Assembly: GCA_030154225.1 (NCBI GenBank)
Contig: JASKKI010000020.1
Span: forward strand, 1-36,035
Direction: 5' to 3'
Origin: Clostridia bacterium
GTDB taxonomy: Bacteria; Bacillota; Peptococcia; Peptococcales; BICA1-8
Length of the DNA stretch: 36,035 bases
Positions within the stretch are counted from its first letter, which is position 1, and each line of letters begins with the position of its first letter. Shown piece by piece: positions 24,615-32,557 of this stretch. A program made the position numbers and the translations under genes. The notes below the pieces were generated by a model. That model did no database searches and was not told the DNA's origin. It saw nothing but the letters and a program-made list of their open reading frames with translations.

Positions 24615-26168
24615 CTATTCCTCCCATTTAATTAAGTTAGGATTAGGATCTAGGATTGATTGGTATTGTTCCAAAATTCCATACTTACCTTCTGGGTCTA
24701 GCTCCATATATCGTTGGTATTTTTTCTGCCTATCTTCAGGAGTGGCCCAGCCGTAGTGTTTTACTCTAAGGTGGCTCACTACACCGGGAAGGTCACCTAC
24801 ATTAGCGGGAAATCTACCACAGTGGAGGGGGGAGTCCTGCCACTTGTATAAGAAATTAGGTTGGTATCTCACTAAAAAAATACGGAAATATTTATGAGCT
24901 TCCCAGTATTTATTCTCTCTATAATGGTTAGTATCCCAAAAGTCATAAAGACGAAAAGCATAGTAGTCATAATAAGGCTGATTAATTAATAGCCTTATAT
25001 CATTTATAATTTTATTTTCAAATAATTCATCGGCATCCAGGTTCAGTATCCAGTCTGGATTTGTACCTATAGTTAAATCCCACTGCTGTCTCCGTAAATT
25101 TATTTCATTATTAAAGCCCGGTGTTTCATTAGATACTATTTTAAGTGGTATTTGGCTTAAAATGTTTTTACATAATTCCACAGTATTATCTTCACTGGCA
25201 TCATCTAAGATCACCGCTTCATCTATATACTGAGCAGCATGTTTTAAAACCTCAGGTAAGTATCTATTAGCTTCATTTCTTACCAGCATAGAAAGTGTTA
25301 ATTTATTTTTTTGTGATTTAGTATTACTACGGGCTGAGATAGCACCATAAGGATAGAAACAATTCTTTAAAGATAGTTTATATTCTTTTAATCCCTTTAG
25401 TTCTGCTTCTCGATAGATATGATAAGCAGGGTAAAAAGTATCTACGTATAATCGAAACCCTAAAGCATTTGCCCTGATACAAAAGTGTCTATCCTCTCCC
25501 CAAAAGCTTATGTTAGTAATTTCTTTAAAGCAAACTCCTGCATCTAGCGCATTTTTACTTATTAATGTACATGCACCCAAGCCTCCAACTTCATATACAC
25601 CGGGTATTTGTAAGCAGTGTAAAAAACCATTTATTCTGCTGTTAGCTTCTTCTTGGGACAGCTCCTGGTTTCTATAACGAAAGAAAAGGTTGTATTGATC
25701 ACAAATCCATACTTGTGGTAAAGGAGGAAGATCAGGCTTCCATTTAGTCCAAAAAATCTCTGAAATAATATCTTTTTTTGCTGAAACTAAATGTACAAGT
25801 GTATGGGGGTGGAGGATTAGGTCCGAATCAACAAGGAATAAATAATCATAATTATTATTTTTAGCAAACTCAATAATATGATCTTTATATTGGGCTACTT
25901 TCCAGATCAGAGCTTCTTTCCAGTGGTGACTTTCCTCATCACAAACATACACACTTACTTGCTCTCCATCAATAATATGAACTTCTGCCTTTTCAGGACT
26001 AAATTCTTGTAAAAGTATTTTAGATTCTATTAACTCATTATCATCTACAAACATAAAATCAATAGTTATATTTCCTTTCTCAAGGTGTTTTAATCCTTCT
26101 AAAAATTCCGCTAAAATAGCTGGTTTTTGCCGTATTGGACTACCTATTAAAACTTTATATTTACTCAT
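24615..26168 (-). CDS. Two-domain glycosyltransferase (GT-A + GT2)
   Basis: A 517-residue protein with two nucleotide-sugar transferase domains. The N-terminal domain (about residues 1-260) has FLVDSDLILHP with DSD at 114-116 and a GGLGACTLISKNAL / WGEDRHFCIRA acceptor-side region like Anp1/GT-A enzymes. The C-terminal GT2 domain (about 288-500) begins LTLSMLVRNEANRYL, has AVILDDASEDNT and the metal site LNLDADELF (378-380). No signal peptide or membrane helix. Start ATG is close behind AAGGAGGT. A sigma-K-like promoter lies 40-65 bases upstream. Two transferases in one chain suggests consecutive sugar additions to one acceptor; sugar and acceptor are unknown. Confidence 0.88.
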   Translation of the reverse strand: MSKYKVLIGSPIRQKPAILAEFLEGLKHLEKGNITIDFMFVDDNELIESKILLQEFSPEKAEVHIIDGEQVSVYVCDEESHHWKEALIWKVAQYKDHIIEFAKNNNYDYLFLVDSDLILHPHTLVHLVSAKKDIISEIFWTKWKPDLPPLPQVWICDQYNLFFRYRNQELSQEEANSRINGFLHCLQIPGVYEVGGLGACTLISKNALDAGVCFKEITNISFWGEDRHFCIRANALGFRLYVDTFYPAYHIYREAELKGLKEYKLSLKNCFYPYGAISARSNTKSQKNKLTLSMLVRNEANRYLPEVLKHAAQYIDEAVILDDASEDNTVELCKNILSQIPLKIVSNETPGFNNEINLRRQQWDLTIGTNPDWILNLDADELFENKIINDIRLLINQPYYDYYAFRLYDFWDTNHYRENKYWEAHKYFRIFLVRYQPNFLYKWQDSPLHCGRFPANVGDLPGVVSHLRVKHYGWATPEDRQKKYQRYMELDPEGKYGILEQYQSILDPNPNLIKWEE

Positions 26169-26206
26169 TGTACCTCCTTAAAATTAAATTTTTTCTAATT
26201 CTTAAT

Positions 26207-26233
26207 TATCTTATGCGTGAGGAAATAAAATGT
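26207..26233 (-). promoter_or_regulatory. Sigma-K-like promoter for the two-domain glycosyltransferase
   Basis: Read on the minus strand: AC (26233-26232), 16 bases, then CATAAGATA (26215-26207) preceded by G, matching the sigma-K consensus (AC N16-17 gCATANNNTA) fully. Start of transcription would be near 26199, about 30 bases before the ATG. Confidence 0.55.
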
Positions 26234-26254
26234 AACCGGCTTAAAATTCTTGTA

Positions 26255-26282
26255 ACCAATGTACTAATAAAAACATATAAAA
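26255..26282 (+). promoter_or_regulatory. Sigma-K-like promoter for the methyltransferase-glycosyltransferase pair
   Basis: AACC with AC at 26255-26256, 17 bases, then CATATAAAA (26274-26282). The -35 and spacing fit sigma-K; the last two bases of the -10 are AA rather than TA. It lies about 60 bases upstream of the GTG at 26342. Confidence 0.4.
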
Positions 26283-26341
26283 AATTAACTCGACTTATTA
26301 ATAACAAAATATTGCAAATTTTAAATAGGAGAGGAAGAAAA

Positions 26342-27067
26342 GTGAGTACCCAAAAAGATATATGGGATAGTATTTGGTCAAGAGGTATAGAACTTACTTG
26401 GGACGATTTATCAGAGGAGATTTATCAGTGTCTATTAAAAGAGACTCAAGGGGTTAAAGGAAAAAAATTAATTGAAGCAGGCTCAGGTACAGGACGTATA
26501 TCTTTACGAATGGCTACCGAAGGAGCTTCTGTAGTGTTAGTTGATTATTCGGAAAAGGCTTTAAAAAATGCGCAAGGGCTTTTTTCTAAAATAAATCAAA
26601 AAGGAGATTTTATACTTGCTGATATTATGAATATGCCTTTAAACAATGAAACAGCTGATATTACATGGAATGCAGGAGTATTGGAGCACTTTACTCTTTC
26701 TGAGCAGGTAAAGGCACTGGAAGAAATGAAGAGAGTTACAAAAACAGGAGGATTGGTTATTAGTTTAAATCCTAATGCAGGTTGTTTCCCGTATCGAATG
26801 GGGAAATATATTGCAGAACAAACTGGAAAGTGGCCTTATGGCATTGAAGATCCTGTTTCTTCATTAGTTCCTGTAGCTCGTAAAGCCGGTCTTAATGTTA
26901 TCCGAGAATACAGCATTGGTTTTATTAATGCTCTAGATTTTCTTATTTTCCTTCCTGGAGGACAATACCTGCAGAACGAAATGATAAATTTTTTTCAAAA
27001 CTTATCTACTGAAGAACAAAAGCTATTCCCTGGTTATCTCCTGGTATCAGTTATGAAGCGGCTATAA
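26342..27067 (+). CDS. Class I SAM-dependent methyltransferase
   Basis: A 241-residue methyltransferase of the Methyltransf_11 type. Motif I is KLIEAGSGTGRISLRMA, followed by VVLVDYSEKAL (acidic ribose-binding residue), ILADIMNMPLNNETADITWNAGVLEH and EEMKRVTKTGGLVI, all in the usual order. The GTG at 26342 is well placed behind AGGAGAGG and a sigma-K-like promoter; the frame continues upstream to an ATG at 26213, but that lies inside the divergent promoter and lacks a ribosome site. The next gene, a glycosyltransferase, starts 16 bases after its stop, so sugar O- or N-methylation of the surface glycan is a reasonable inference. Confidence 0.88.
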   Translation: MSTQKDIWDSIWSRGIELTWDDLSEEIYQCLLKETQGVKGKKLIEAGSGTGRISLRMATEGASVVLVDYSEKALKNAQGLFSKINQKGDFILADIMNMPLNNETADITWNAGVLEHFTLSEQVKALEEMKRVTKTGGLVISLNPNAGCFPYRMGKYIAEQTGKWPYGIEDPVSSLVPVARKAGLNVIREYSIGFINALDFLIFLPGGQYLQNEMINFFQNLSTEEQKLFPGYLLVSVMKRL

Positions 27068-27083
27068 AAGGGGGAGTTTTAAA

Positions 27084-27944
27084 ATGCGGTATGTAGTACA
27101 TACAATTCCTTTTTTAACTAGAAATGAAGATGATTTAACCTTAGCAGATATATGCTTTAGAAGCCTGGCTAATTCTAGCCCGGGGGCCTCTGTTGTTTTA
27201 TATAATCAGGGTTTTTTGACTAATGGAGAATTAAGGGAATTTCTAAAAGATTACCAATTAAGATTTCATATTATTGGTGAAGGAAAAAATGTAGGTATTG
27301 CCCAGGGTAGGATGGCTTGTTTTCAATATATCTGGTCATATCTTCCTAATATTAAGTATATTTCTGAAATTCATGTAGATATGTTTTTTCCAAAAGGATG
27401 GGTAAAAGCCTTAGTAGATTTTATGGATGAAAACAAAGATGAACCCATGATTTGTCCGGGGATATTGACTTCAAGAGGTGAACTCCATCCCGAAGACAAA
27501 GGGAAGAGGGCTATAACAGAGATACCTTTTCCTGATCCGACTAAAATGAGTAGTCTATTATTTAATCTAACTAGTGATAAGGTACTAGAAGGATTTGTCC
27601 ATCCTGTTTTACATCGGTCAGAGGTTTTACAGGCAGTGGATGGGTATGATACCAGATTTTTAAAAGGAAAACAAGGGTATGAAGATGATAGTCTTCTCTT
27701 GGGTTATAGGTATTATATAGGGCTTAAAAATAATTGGAAGCCTAAATGCTTCATGGGAGTTAGAGTCTATCATGCCACTCTAGCACAAAGAACAAGTTTA
27801 GATAATATACAACAGGAGTTTGATAAAAATTTACAAGGACTAGTTTATCAGTATGGTGTAAAAGGATTGCAAGAATTAACTCAAATATATAAAGATAATC
27901 AGCATTTTAAAATGGTAATTGAACATTTACTTGGACAGATATGA
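27084..27944 (+). CDS. GT-A fold glycosyltransferase
   Basis: A 286-residue glycosyltransferase. It begins with VVHTIPFLTRNEDDLTLADI, has GKNVGIAQGRMACFQYIW in the nucleotide-binding part, EIHVDMFFPKGW with a DXD-like site, a later SEVLQAVDGYDTRF and GYEDDSLLLGYRYY with the acidic ED pair, and RVYHATL at the end, all in the order seen in GT2/GT-A enzymes. No TPR repeats, no membrane helix. It follows the methyltransferase gene by 16 bases and is very likely co-transcribed. Donor and acceptor are unknown. Confidence 0.82.
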   Translation: MRYVVHTIPFLTRNEDDLTLADICFRSLANSSPGASVVLYNQGFLTNGELREFLKDYQLRFHIIGEGKNVGIAQGRMACFQYIWSYLPNIKYISEIHVDMFFPKGWVKALVDFMDENKDEPMICPGILTSRGELHPEDKGKRAITEIPFPDPTKMSSLLFNLTSDKVLEGFVHPVLHRSEVLQAVDGYDTRFLKGKQGYEDDSLLLGYRYYIGLKNNWKPKCFMGVRVYHATLAQRTSLDNIQQEFDKNLQGLVYQYGVKGLQELTQIYKDNQHFKMVIEHLLGQI

Positions 27945-27986
27945 AAATTAATCTGAGCCAATTTTTAAGTAACTAGTCAAATTTTT

Positions 27987-28475
27987 TTAATCAAATATTC
28001 GTATTCCCCTTGTACTCATGAAAGGTGCTTTAATTTTCACATCATGTTCCGTAGTATCTTTATCATCTGTTGAATTTTTTTTCATAAATTTTTTACAGCT
28101 GGGTCCTGTGATAGTTCCAGTATGGAAATGATCTGTTTTAACTATAATAGGAATTTGAGTTTTCTCATAACAGCCTTTTAATGTAAAGGAGTAGGTTCCA
28201 GTAACATTTTCATTATTTAGATTTATCCATTTAATTATCGGGGGTAATGAAGAAAAGCCGGGTTTACCTGTATCTACTGAAACAGTAGCGGGTCCTGTAC
28301 AGGCTAAAACAAGAGGGCTAGGATCTGCACAAAGTACAAAAAGTAACTGTTTTATTTCAGGATTAGGGTTGTTTGTTTTTGAGATGGTATAAGTCCAGGT
28401 TTGTGATTCATTTGTATTATTTACAACACTTATCAAGCTAATTGTGTATTTGGCAAGTATAATAGAATCGGGCAT
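27987..28475 (-). CDS. Orphan Cys-containing, beta-rich protein, candidate surface protein
   Basis: A 162-residue protein I do not recognise. The N-terminal two-thirds (ILAKYTISLISVVNNTNE, TWTYTISKTNN, LLFVLCADPSPLVLACTGPA, GTYSFTLKGCYEKT) alternates polar and hydrophobic residues as in a beta-sandwich and has four cysteines. The tail is basic and polar (CKKFMKKNSTDDKDTTEHD). No signal peptide is seen, as usual for spore coat or exosporium proteins made in the mother cell. The ATG has a GGAG about 9 bases upstream. It is alone on the minus strand inside the glycan island; no sigma-K-like box was found upstream of it. Confidence 0.7.
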   Translation of the reverse strand: MPDSIILAKYTISLISVVNNTNESQTWTYTISKTNNPNPEIKQLLFVLCADPSPLVLACTGPATVSVDTGKPGFSSLPPIIKWINLNNENVTGTYSFTLKGCYEKTQIPIIVKTDHFHTGTITGPSCKKFMKKNSTDDKDTTEHDVKIKAPFMSTRGIRIFD

Positions 28476-28605
28476 AAAATTCCACTCCGGAATCTAATTA
28501 TTTTCTTACCATAAACATATTCCTCCAAACATATTTTCATGTGGGTTTTAAATATAATTTTTAAATTTGTACAAACTCTTAACTAACTTTAAAAAGTATA
28601 GAAAA

Positions 28606-28633
28606 ACAAAATAGTAGAGGAACGCATAAGATA
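28606..28633 (+). promoter_or_regulatory. Sigma-K-like promoter for the DNRLRE protein gene
   Basis: AC at 28606-28607, 17 bases, then CATAAGATA (28625-28633), preceded by G: a full match to AC N17 gCATANNNTA. The start would be near 28641, giving a leader of about 125 bases. The -10 is also the left arm of an 8-bp inverted repeat (GCATAAGA 28624-28631 / TCTTATGC 28647-28654). Confidence 0.55.
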
Positions 28634-28764
28634 TAATAAAAAAAATTCTTATGCATTTTTTGTTGTTTTAAAAAAAACTTTCTTTAAAATAGGCAACTTC
28701 AAAAATCACTCTATTTAAGTCTGCAAGTAGTAAACTACTTTGTTTAAGAGGAGGGGGGAAGTAT

Positions 28765-29592
28765 ATGGCAGTTGTATATTTATCTCCAGAGTCTGATACT
28801 TATGTGTATAATCAATTACCTGCTGATAATTTTTCTACAGCAGCATTATTATATGTAGGATTTTCAAAGCCTGATAATATTTATCGTTCATATATTAAAT
28901 TTAACCTGAGTGATATCCCCTTTCCAGCCTTTATAAATAGAGGTATTCTGCGTTTATTCCTTTGTACAGATGAGTTGAATTTTACCAAATGTATTGATGT
29001 TCATCGTATTGTCTCCCCTTATGATGGAAAAACCTTGACTTATAATACACAGCCTGAATTTTTACCCAACTATGAATCAAGTGTCGTATTACACAAAGAA
29101 AAGCCCCAATTTAAAGAGTGGAATATTACTGAATTAGTAAGAGGGTGGCATTCCGGGGGGATAATTAATAATGGAATACTGCTAAAGTTAAGAAGTGAAA
29201 AAAAACCTAGCCTGACAGCTTTCTCTTCCCAGGATTGTGGATATAGCCCTAATGTGCCCCTTTTATTAGTAGAATATTGTAATAAAGAAATATTTAGCGT
29301 TTCTACTACTTATACAGCTACTACAACACCAACTTTTACTAACGCCTTCAATACTTTCTGTTATAAAATGGTTAGCTTTTTTATCATTAATCATGGCTGT
29401 AGTGATGTTACTGCCTCTGTGGAAGTAAGTCCTGACTGTGTGAATTGGTATGAAGAAGATAATAAAAAGACTGTTGGTTCAGGGAAAACTACTGTATTGG
29501 TTCCTTATGTTTTTGGAAAATACAATCGTCTAAAATTTTTTGCTGCCAGTGGCAGTGCAAGAATTGAAATTTATTTGCAGGGACAGGGATAA
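28765..29592 (+). CDS. DNRLRE-domain protein with C-terminal DUF6385-like module
   Basis: A 275-residue structural or carbohydrate-binding protein. Residues 1-165 fit the DNRLRE domain: VVYLSPESDTYVYNQLPADNFST at the start, SYIKFNLSDIP, GILRLFLCT and EWNITELVRGW. After a Thr-rich linker (STTYTATTTPTF) the C-terminal module (about 200-275) has VEVSPDCVNWYEE, VLVPYVFGKYNRLKF and ARIEIYLQGQG. This matches the C-terminus of the next gene's product and resembles DUF6385 as I remember it. No signal peptide. GAGGAGGGG precedes the ATG. It probably helps form a spore or cell surface layer; that is inference from context and promoter. Confidence 0.8.
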   Translation: MAVVYLSPESDTYVYNQLPADNFSTAALLYVGFSKPDNIYRSYIKFNLSDIPFPAFINRGILRLFLCTDELNFTKCIDVHRIVSPYDGKTLTYNTQPEFLPNYESSVVLHKEKPQFKEWNITELVRGWHSGGIINNGILLKLRSEKKPSLTAFSSQDCGYSPNVPLLLVEYCNKEIFSVSTTYTATTTPTFTNAFNTFCYKMVSFFIINHGCSDVTASVEVSPDCVNWYEEDNKKTVGSGKTTVLVPYVFGKYNRLKFFAASGSARIEIYLQGQG

Positions 29593-29639
29593 CTTTAACA
29601 TTTAAAAAAAAACTGGGTAAAACTTAAAGTATATAAATA

Positions 29640-29667
29640 ACATCTTATTATTACGTATCATAAATTA
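29640..29667 (+). promoter_or_regulatory. Sigma-K-like promoter for the DUF6385-type gene
   Basis: AC at 29640-29641, 17 bases, then CATAAATTA (29659-29667): a full match to the sigma-K pattern. Start near 29675, about 30 bases before the ATG. It lies only about 50 bases after the previous gene, with no terminator between. Confidence 0.55.
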
Positions 29668-29704
29668 TAATAGAGGGAAAAAGTAAGGGGGGTGTAATTT
29701 TTAT

Positions 29705-30313
29705 ATGCCAAACTTTCATATTTTTAACGTGGAAGCATCAAATTTAAGGACTCAGATCTATGGTAGTGAAGCTAGTACAGCATTAAAAACAGATACCGGT
29801 GGTATGCTACAGATTAGAAGTATCTCTGACATAGTATCTGTCAATAATGATACACCTGCAAATCTAAAAACTCAGATTTATGGTAGTGATGTTACTTCAG
29901 CTATGAAGACAGACGCTGATGGTGCTTTATACATCAGAAATATATCTGATACTATTAATGTAAGTGGTACTGTTACTGCCACTACTTCTCAATCCTTTAA
30001 CGAATCCAATAACTCAGATGTACCGACTGGCGATGCATTTACTGCATTAACTGCACAGGACCTTGCCCAAGTAGAACAATATTCCTTTGCAGTATATAAC
30101 CAAATAGCCAGTGGAAATAGCTGTGATATTAAGGTGGAAATCAGTCCAAACAATACCGACTGGTTTACTGATATCTCTTCTAGAACAATAACCGCTGGTT
30201 CCATGGATGTCTTTGTCCCTAGCCGCTGGCTCCGGTATGCACGGTTATCTTATAAGTCAACTTCCTCTGGTCTGGCAACTACTATTGATGTTTATTTCCA
30301 ATATCAAAATTAA
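29705..30313 (+). CDS. DUF6385-type protein with N-terminal tandem repeat
   Basis: A 202-residue protein. It begins with two 40-residue repeats (residues 13-52 and 53-92; shared core TQIYGS...KTD...G.L.IR.ISD). A Ser/Thr-rich stretch (VSGTVTATTSQSFNESNNSD) follows, then the C-terminal module (about 120-202) with YSFAVYNQ, VEISPNNTDWFTD, VFVPSRWLRYARLSYKS and TIDVYFQYQN. That module is homologous to the end of the preceding protein. No signal peptide. Ribosome site AAGGGGGGTG. Its low-complexity Ser/Thr stretch is a plausible site of glycosylation by the neighbouring enzymes, but that is inference. A strong terminator follows. Confidence 0.75.
   Translation: MPNFHIFNVEASNLRTQIYGSEASTALKTDTGGMLQIRSISDIVSVNNDTPANLKTQIYGSDVTSAMKTDADGALYIRNISDTINVSGTVTATTSQSFNESNNSDVPTGDAFTALTAQDLAQVEQYSFAVYNQIASGNSCDIKVEISPNNTDWFTDISSRTITAGSMDVFVPSRWLRYARLSYKSTSSGLATTIDVYFQYQN
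29741..29965 (+). repeat. Tandem coding repeat, 120-bp period
   Basis: Two units starting at 29741 and 29861, encoding N-L-(R/K)-T-Q-I-Y-G-S segments. By eye 20 of 34 aligned residues are identical, and several stretches such as ACTCAGAT.TATGGTAGTGA are conserved at the DNA level. Confidence 0.8.
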
Positions 30314-30322
30314 CTTATTTTC

Positions 30323-30347
30323 AAAGCAGTTCTGCGGAACTGCTTTT
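30323..30347 (+). terminator. Terminator after the DUF6385-type gene
   Basis: Perfect 10-bp stem AAAGCAGTTC / GAACTGCTTT with tetraloop TGCG, then TCC. The stem is 7 bases before the end of a short T-run; it lies 10 bases after the stop codon. Confidence 0.85.
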
Positions 30348-30491
30348 CCTTATCTAACGTAAAGAAGTAGAGAGAAATCTTAATCTAGCCAAGCCAAATC
30401 TACAAAATTTTCTGGGTATTTTCATCTTATTATTATGTAAAGCTTACCAAAACGTTACTTAAATATTAGTAAAATAAAACTATTGGTACGC

Positions 30492-30519
30492 ACAGCTTTT
30501 TACTGTTTCGCATAAAAAG
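30492..30519 (+). promoter_or_regulatory. Possible sigma-K-like promoter for the GT2-TPR pair
   Basis: AC at 30492-30493, 17 bases, then GCATAAAAAG with CATA at 30511-30514. The -10 lacks TA at the expected last position (TA occurs two bases later), so this is a partial match. Start would be near 30527, about 25 bases before the ATG. Confidence 0.35.
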
Positions 30520-30550
30520 TATTATAGTAGCTAAATATGGGGGTAATATT

Positions 30551-32557
30551 ATGCCTGAGTTGAGCGTTTGTTTAATAACAAGGGATGAAGAAAAAAATAT
30601 TTTTCGCTGTTTAAAAAGTATACGAAATATAGCCGATGAAATAATACTAGTTGATACGGGGTCGAAGGATAACACCCTAAATATAGCTAAAGAGTTTAAA
30701 TGTAGAATTTTTCAAATCCAGTGGCAGGATGATTTTAGTGCGGCTAGAAATTTTGCCCTGGATAAAGCGGTAGGTGAATGGATTTTAATAATAGATGCAG
30801 ATGAAGAATTTCGAAAAGAAGATGAAAAGGCACTAAAAGATTTATTAGAAAATCCGGTGGCCGAAGGTTATTTTGTGCAAATTTTAAATAGCTTGGAACA
30901 CAATCAAGTTTTGAAACATAGGGCGGTGCGACTTTTCCGTAATAGACCTGAATACCGTTATACCGGTCGGATACATGAACAAATAGCCCCTGCTATTCTT
31001 AAAAAAAATCCTCAATCCCTCTATAGTTCACCAATAAGATTTATTCATTTTGGCTATAATCAAGATGCTGTTATTAATAAACAAGAGCGTAATATAAAAA
31101 TTTTAATAAGAGAATTAGAAGAAATGCCAGAGGAGCCTTTTACTCTTTTTAACCTAGCTACTGAATATTTTATTATGGCCGATTATGCAAAAGCTGCAGA
31201 AAATTATGAAAAAGCTAAACAGTTTTCTTTTCAGGAACAGCCTTATCATGCTACCATATCCCGAAATCTTGCTATTACCTATTTAAAGCTCAAAGAATAT
31301 AAAAAATGTAAAGAATTAATTGCTCAGGGAATAGAATGGTACCCTGATTATACCGATATGTATTATTTACTAGGTAGTTTAAAAGCTGACCAAGGTTTTT
31401 TAGATGAAGCTTCTGAGATTTTTAAAAAGTGTTTAGAATTGGGAGAAGTAGAACATTATACATCTACTGACGGGGTCGGAAGCTTTTTGGCTTTGCAGGA
31501 GTTAGCTAAAGTTTTAGAAAAAAAAGGTAATTATCAGGAAGCCTTAGCAGCTTATATCCAGGCAATAGCTTATGAGCAGGTTAAAGAAAGGGCTATAGAA
31601 AAAATTCCCCCATTAGTAATTCATACTAGAAAAAAAGATATATTAAAAGAAATCGAAGATCTAGGCTTAAATGCTCAGGAGTATCTTTTTTTAGCTGATA
31701 ATTTTGCTTATTGGGAGAATTATTCCATTAGTTTAGAGATTCTCAATTACTTCACTCAGAACGATTTCATCAAATTTTTTAGAGTCCATTGTCTACTTCA
31801 CCAACAAAAATTTAATGATGCTTTAATAGAGTTAAAACAGATTACGACTCCTCCTGATCCTGTAGCATTCTGGAGTAATGTTTTCTTATGTGCTTGCGGC
31901 TTAAAGGATGAAGAATTATTTACTAAAAGTATAAATCATTTAGAAAAAATAATAAGTTCTGAACAAATACAGGTATTTAAAGATTTAGTAGCTGCCGAAG
32001 AAAAAGAAAGGTTTTTTAATTCACCAGCATATTTAACTGAGTGCTGGAAGATATTAAAAGAATTTATTAATCTTAATTTAGATGAATGGTTCAATAAGGC
32101 TGTAAATTTAGCAAGGCCGATAAAAGAATTTGAGACGTTGTTTTTAGTAGTAAATATATTATGGAATCAGGCCAGTCCACTAACAGAAGAGTATCTGAAG
32201 AAAATTAATCAGGAAGATAAGGTCTCCTTATTAACAATTATTGAAGCTGATTTAAAACTAGAACAGGGCAATTTTGAGCGAGCCTGGGAGCTTTTTAATT
32301 TTGTGGCTAATTTACTACCTGATGATGATTTCATCAAAACCGGAATTTCCCTTTCCGCTCTCAAACAGGCAGATAAGTTAGGTAAGGAGGCTTTAAAGAG
32401 GTTTAAGGATTCTGAGCTTATTGATGAGAGAGTAAAAATTATTGAAGAGGAAATGCCTCTTTTAGAGGACAAATATAAGTTTTTACGGTTGAAGAGGAGG
32501 AAAGAAAATGACGTTCTCCAAACCCTTCTTAACTCTTTGTATGATAACCAAAAATGA
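30551..32557 (+). CDS. GT2 glycosyltransferase with TPR repeats (SunS-like layout), paralogue 1
   Basis: A 668-residue protein. The N-terminal GT2 domain (about residues 1-225) has LSVCLITRDEEKNIFRCL, EIILVDTGSKDNTL, the DFSAARNFAL segment, the metal site IDADEEF (Asp82-Asp84) and GRIHEQI, all intact. From about 195 onward the chain is alpha-helical with TPR-type repeats (FNLATEYFIMADYAKAAENYEKA, YYLLGSLKADQGFLDEASEIFKKCLEL and others). Such enzymes often glycosylate proteins or peptides, the TPR part binding the acceptor. Cytosolic. It overlaps the next gene by 50 bases, so both are co-translated. It has a partial sigma-K-like promoter. Confidence 0.9.
   Translation: MPELSVCLITRDEEKNIFRCLKSIRNIADEIILVDTGSKDNTLNIAKEFKCRIFQIQWQDDFSAARNFALDKAVGEWILIIDADEEFRKEDEKALKDLLENPVAEGYFVQILNSLEHNQVLKHRAVRLFRNRPEYRYTGRIHEQIAPAILKKNPQSLYSSPIRFIHFGYNQDAVINKQERNIKILIRELEEMPEEPFTLFNLATEYFIMADYAKAAENYEKAKQFSFQEQPYHATISRNLAITYLKLKEYKKCKELIAQGIEWYPDYTDMYYLLGSLKADQGFLDEASEIFKKCLELGEVEHYTSTDGVGSFLALQELAKVLEKKGNYQEALAAYIQAIAYEQVKERAIEKIPPLVIHTRKKDILKEIEDLGLNAQEYLFLADNFAYWENYSISLEILNYFTQNDFIKFFRVHCLLHQQKFNDALIELKQITTPPDPVAFWSNVFLCACGLKDEELFTKSINHLEKIISSEQIQVFKDLVAAEEKERFFNSPAYLTECWKILKEFINLNLDEWFNKAVNLARPIKEFETLFLVVNILWNQASPLTEEYLKKINQEDKVSLLTIIEADLKLEQGNFERAWELFNFVANLLPDDDFIKTGISLSALKQADKLGKEALKRFKDSELIDERVKIIEEEMPLLEDKYKFLRLKRRKENDVLQTLLNSLYDNQK

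Noticed and set aside
26213-26341. Longer methyltransferase start at ATG 26213
   Set aside because: The ATG lies within the -10 of the divergent promoter and lacks a ribosome site; the GTG at 26342 has AGGAGAGG at good spacing.
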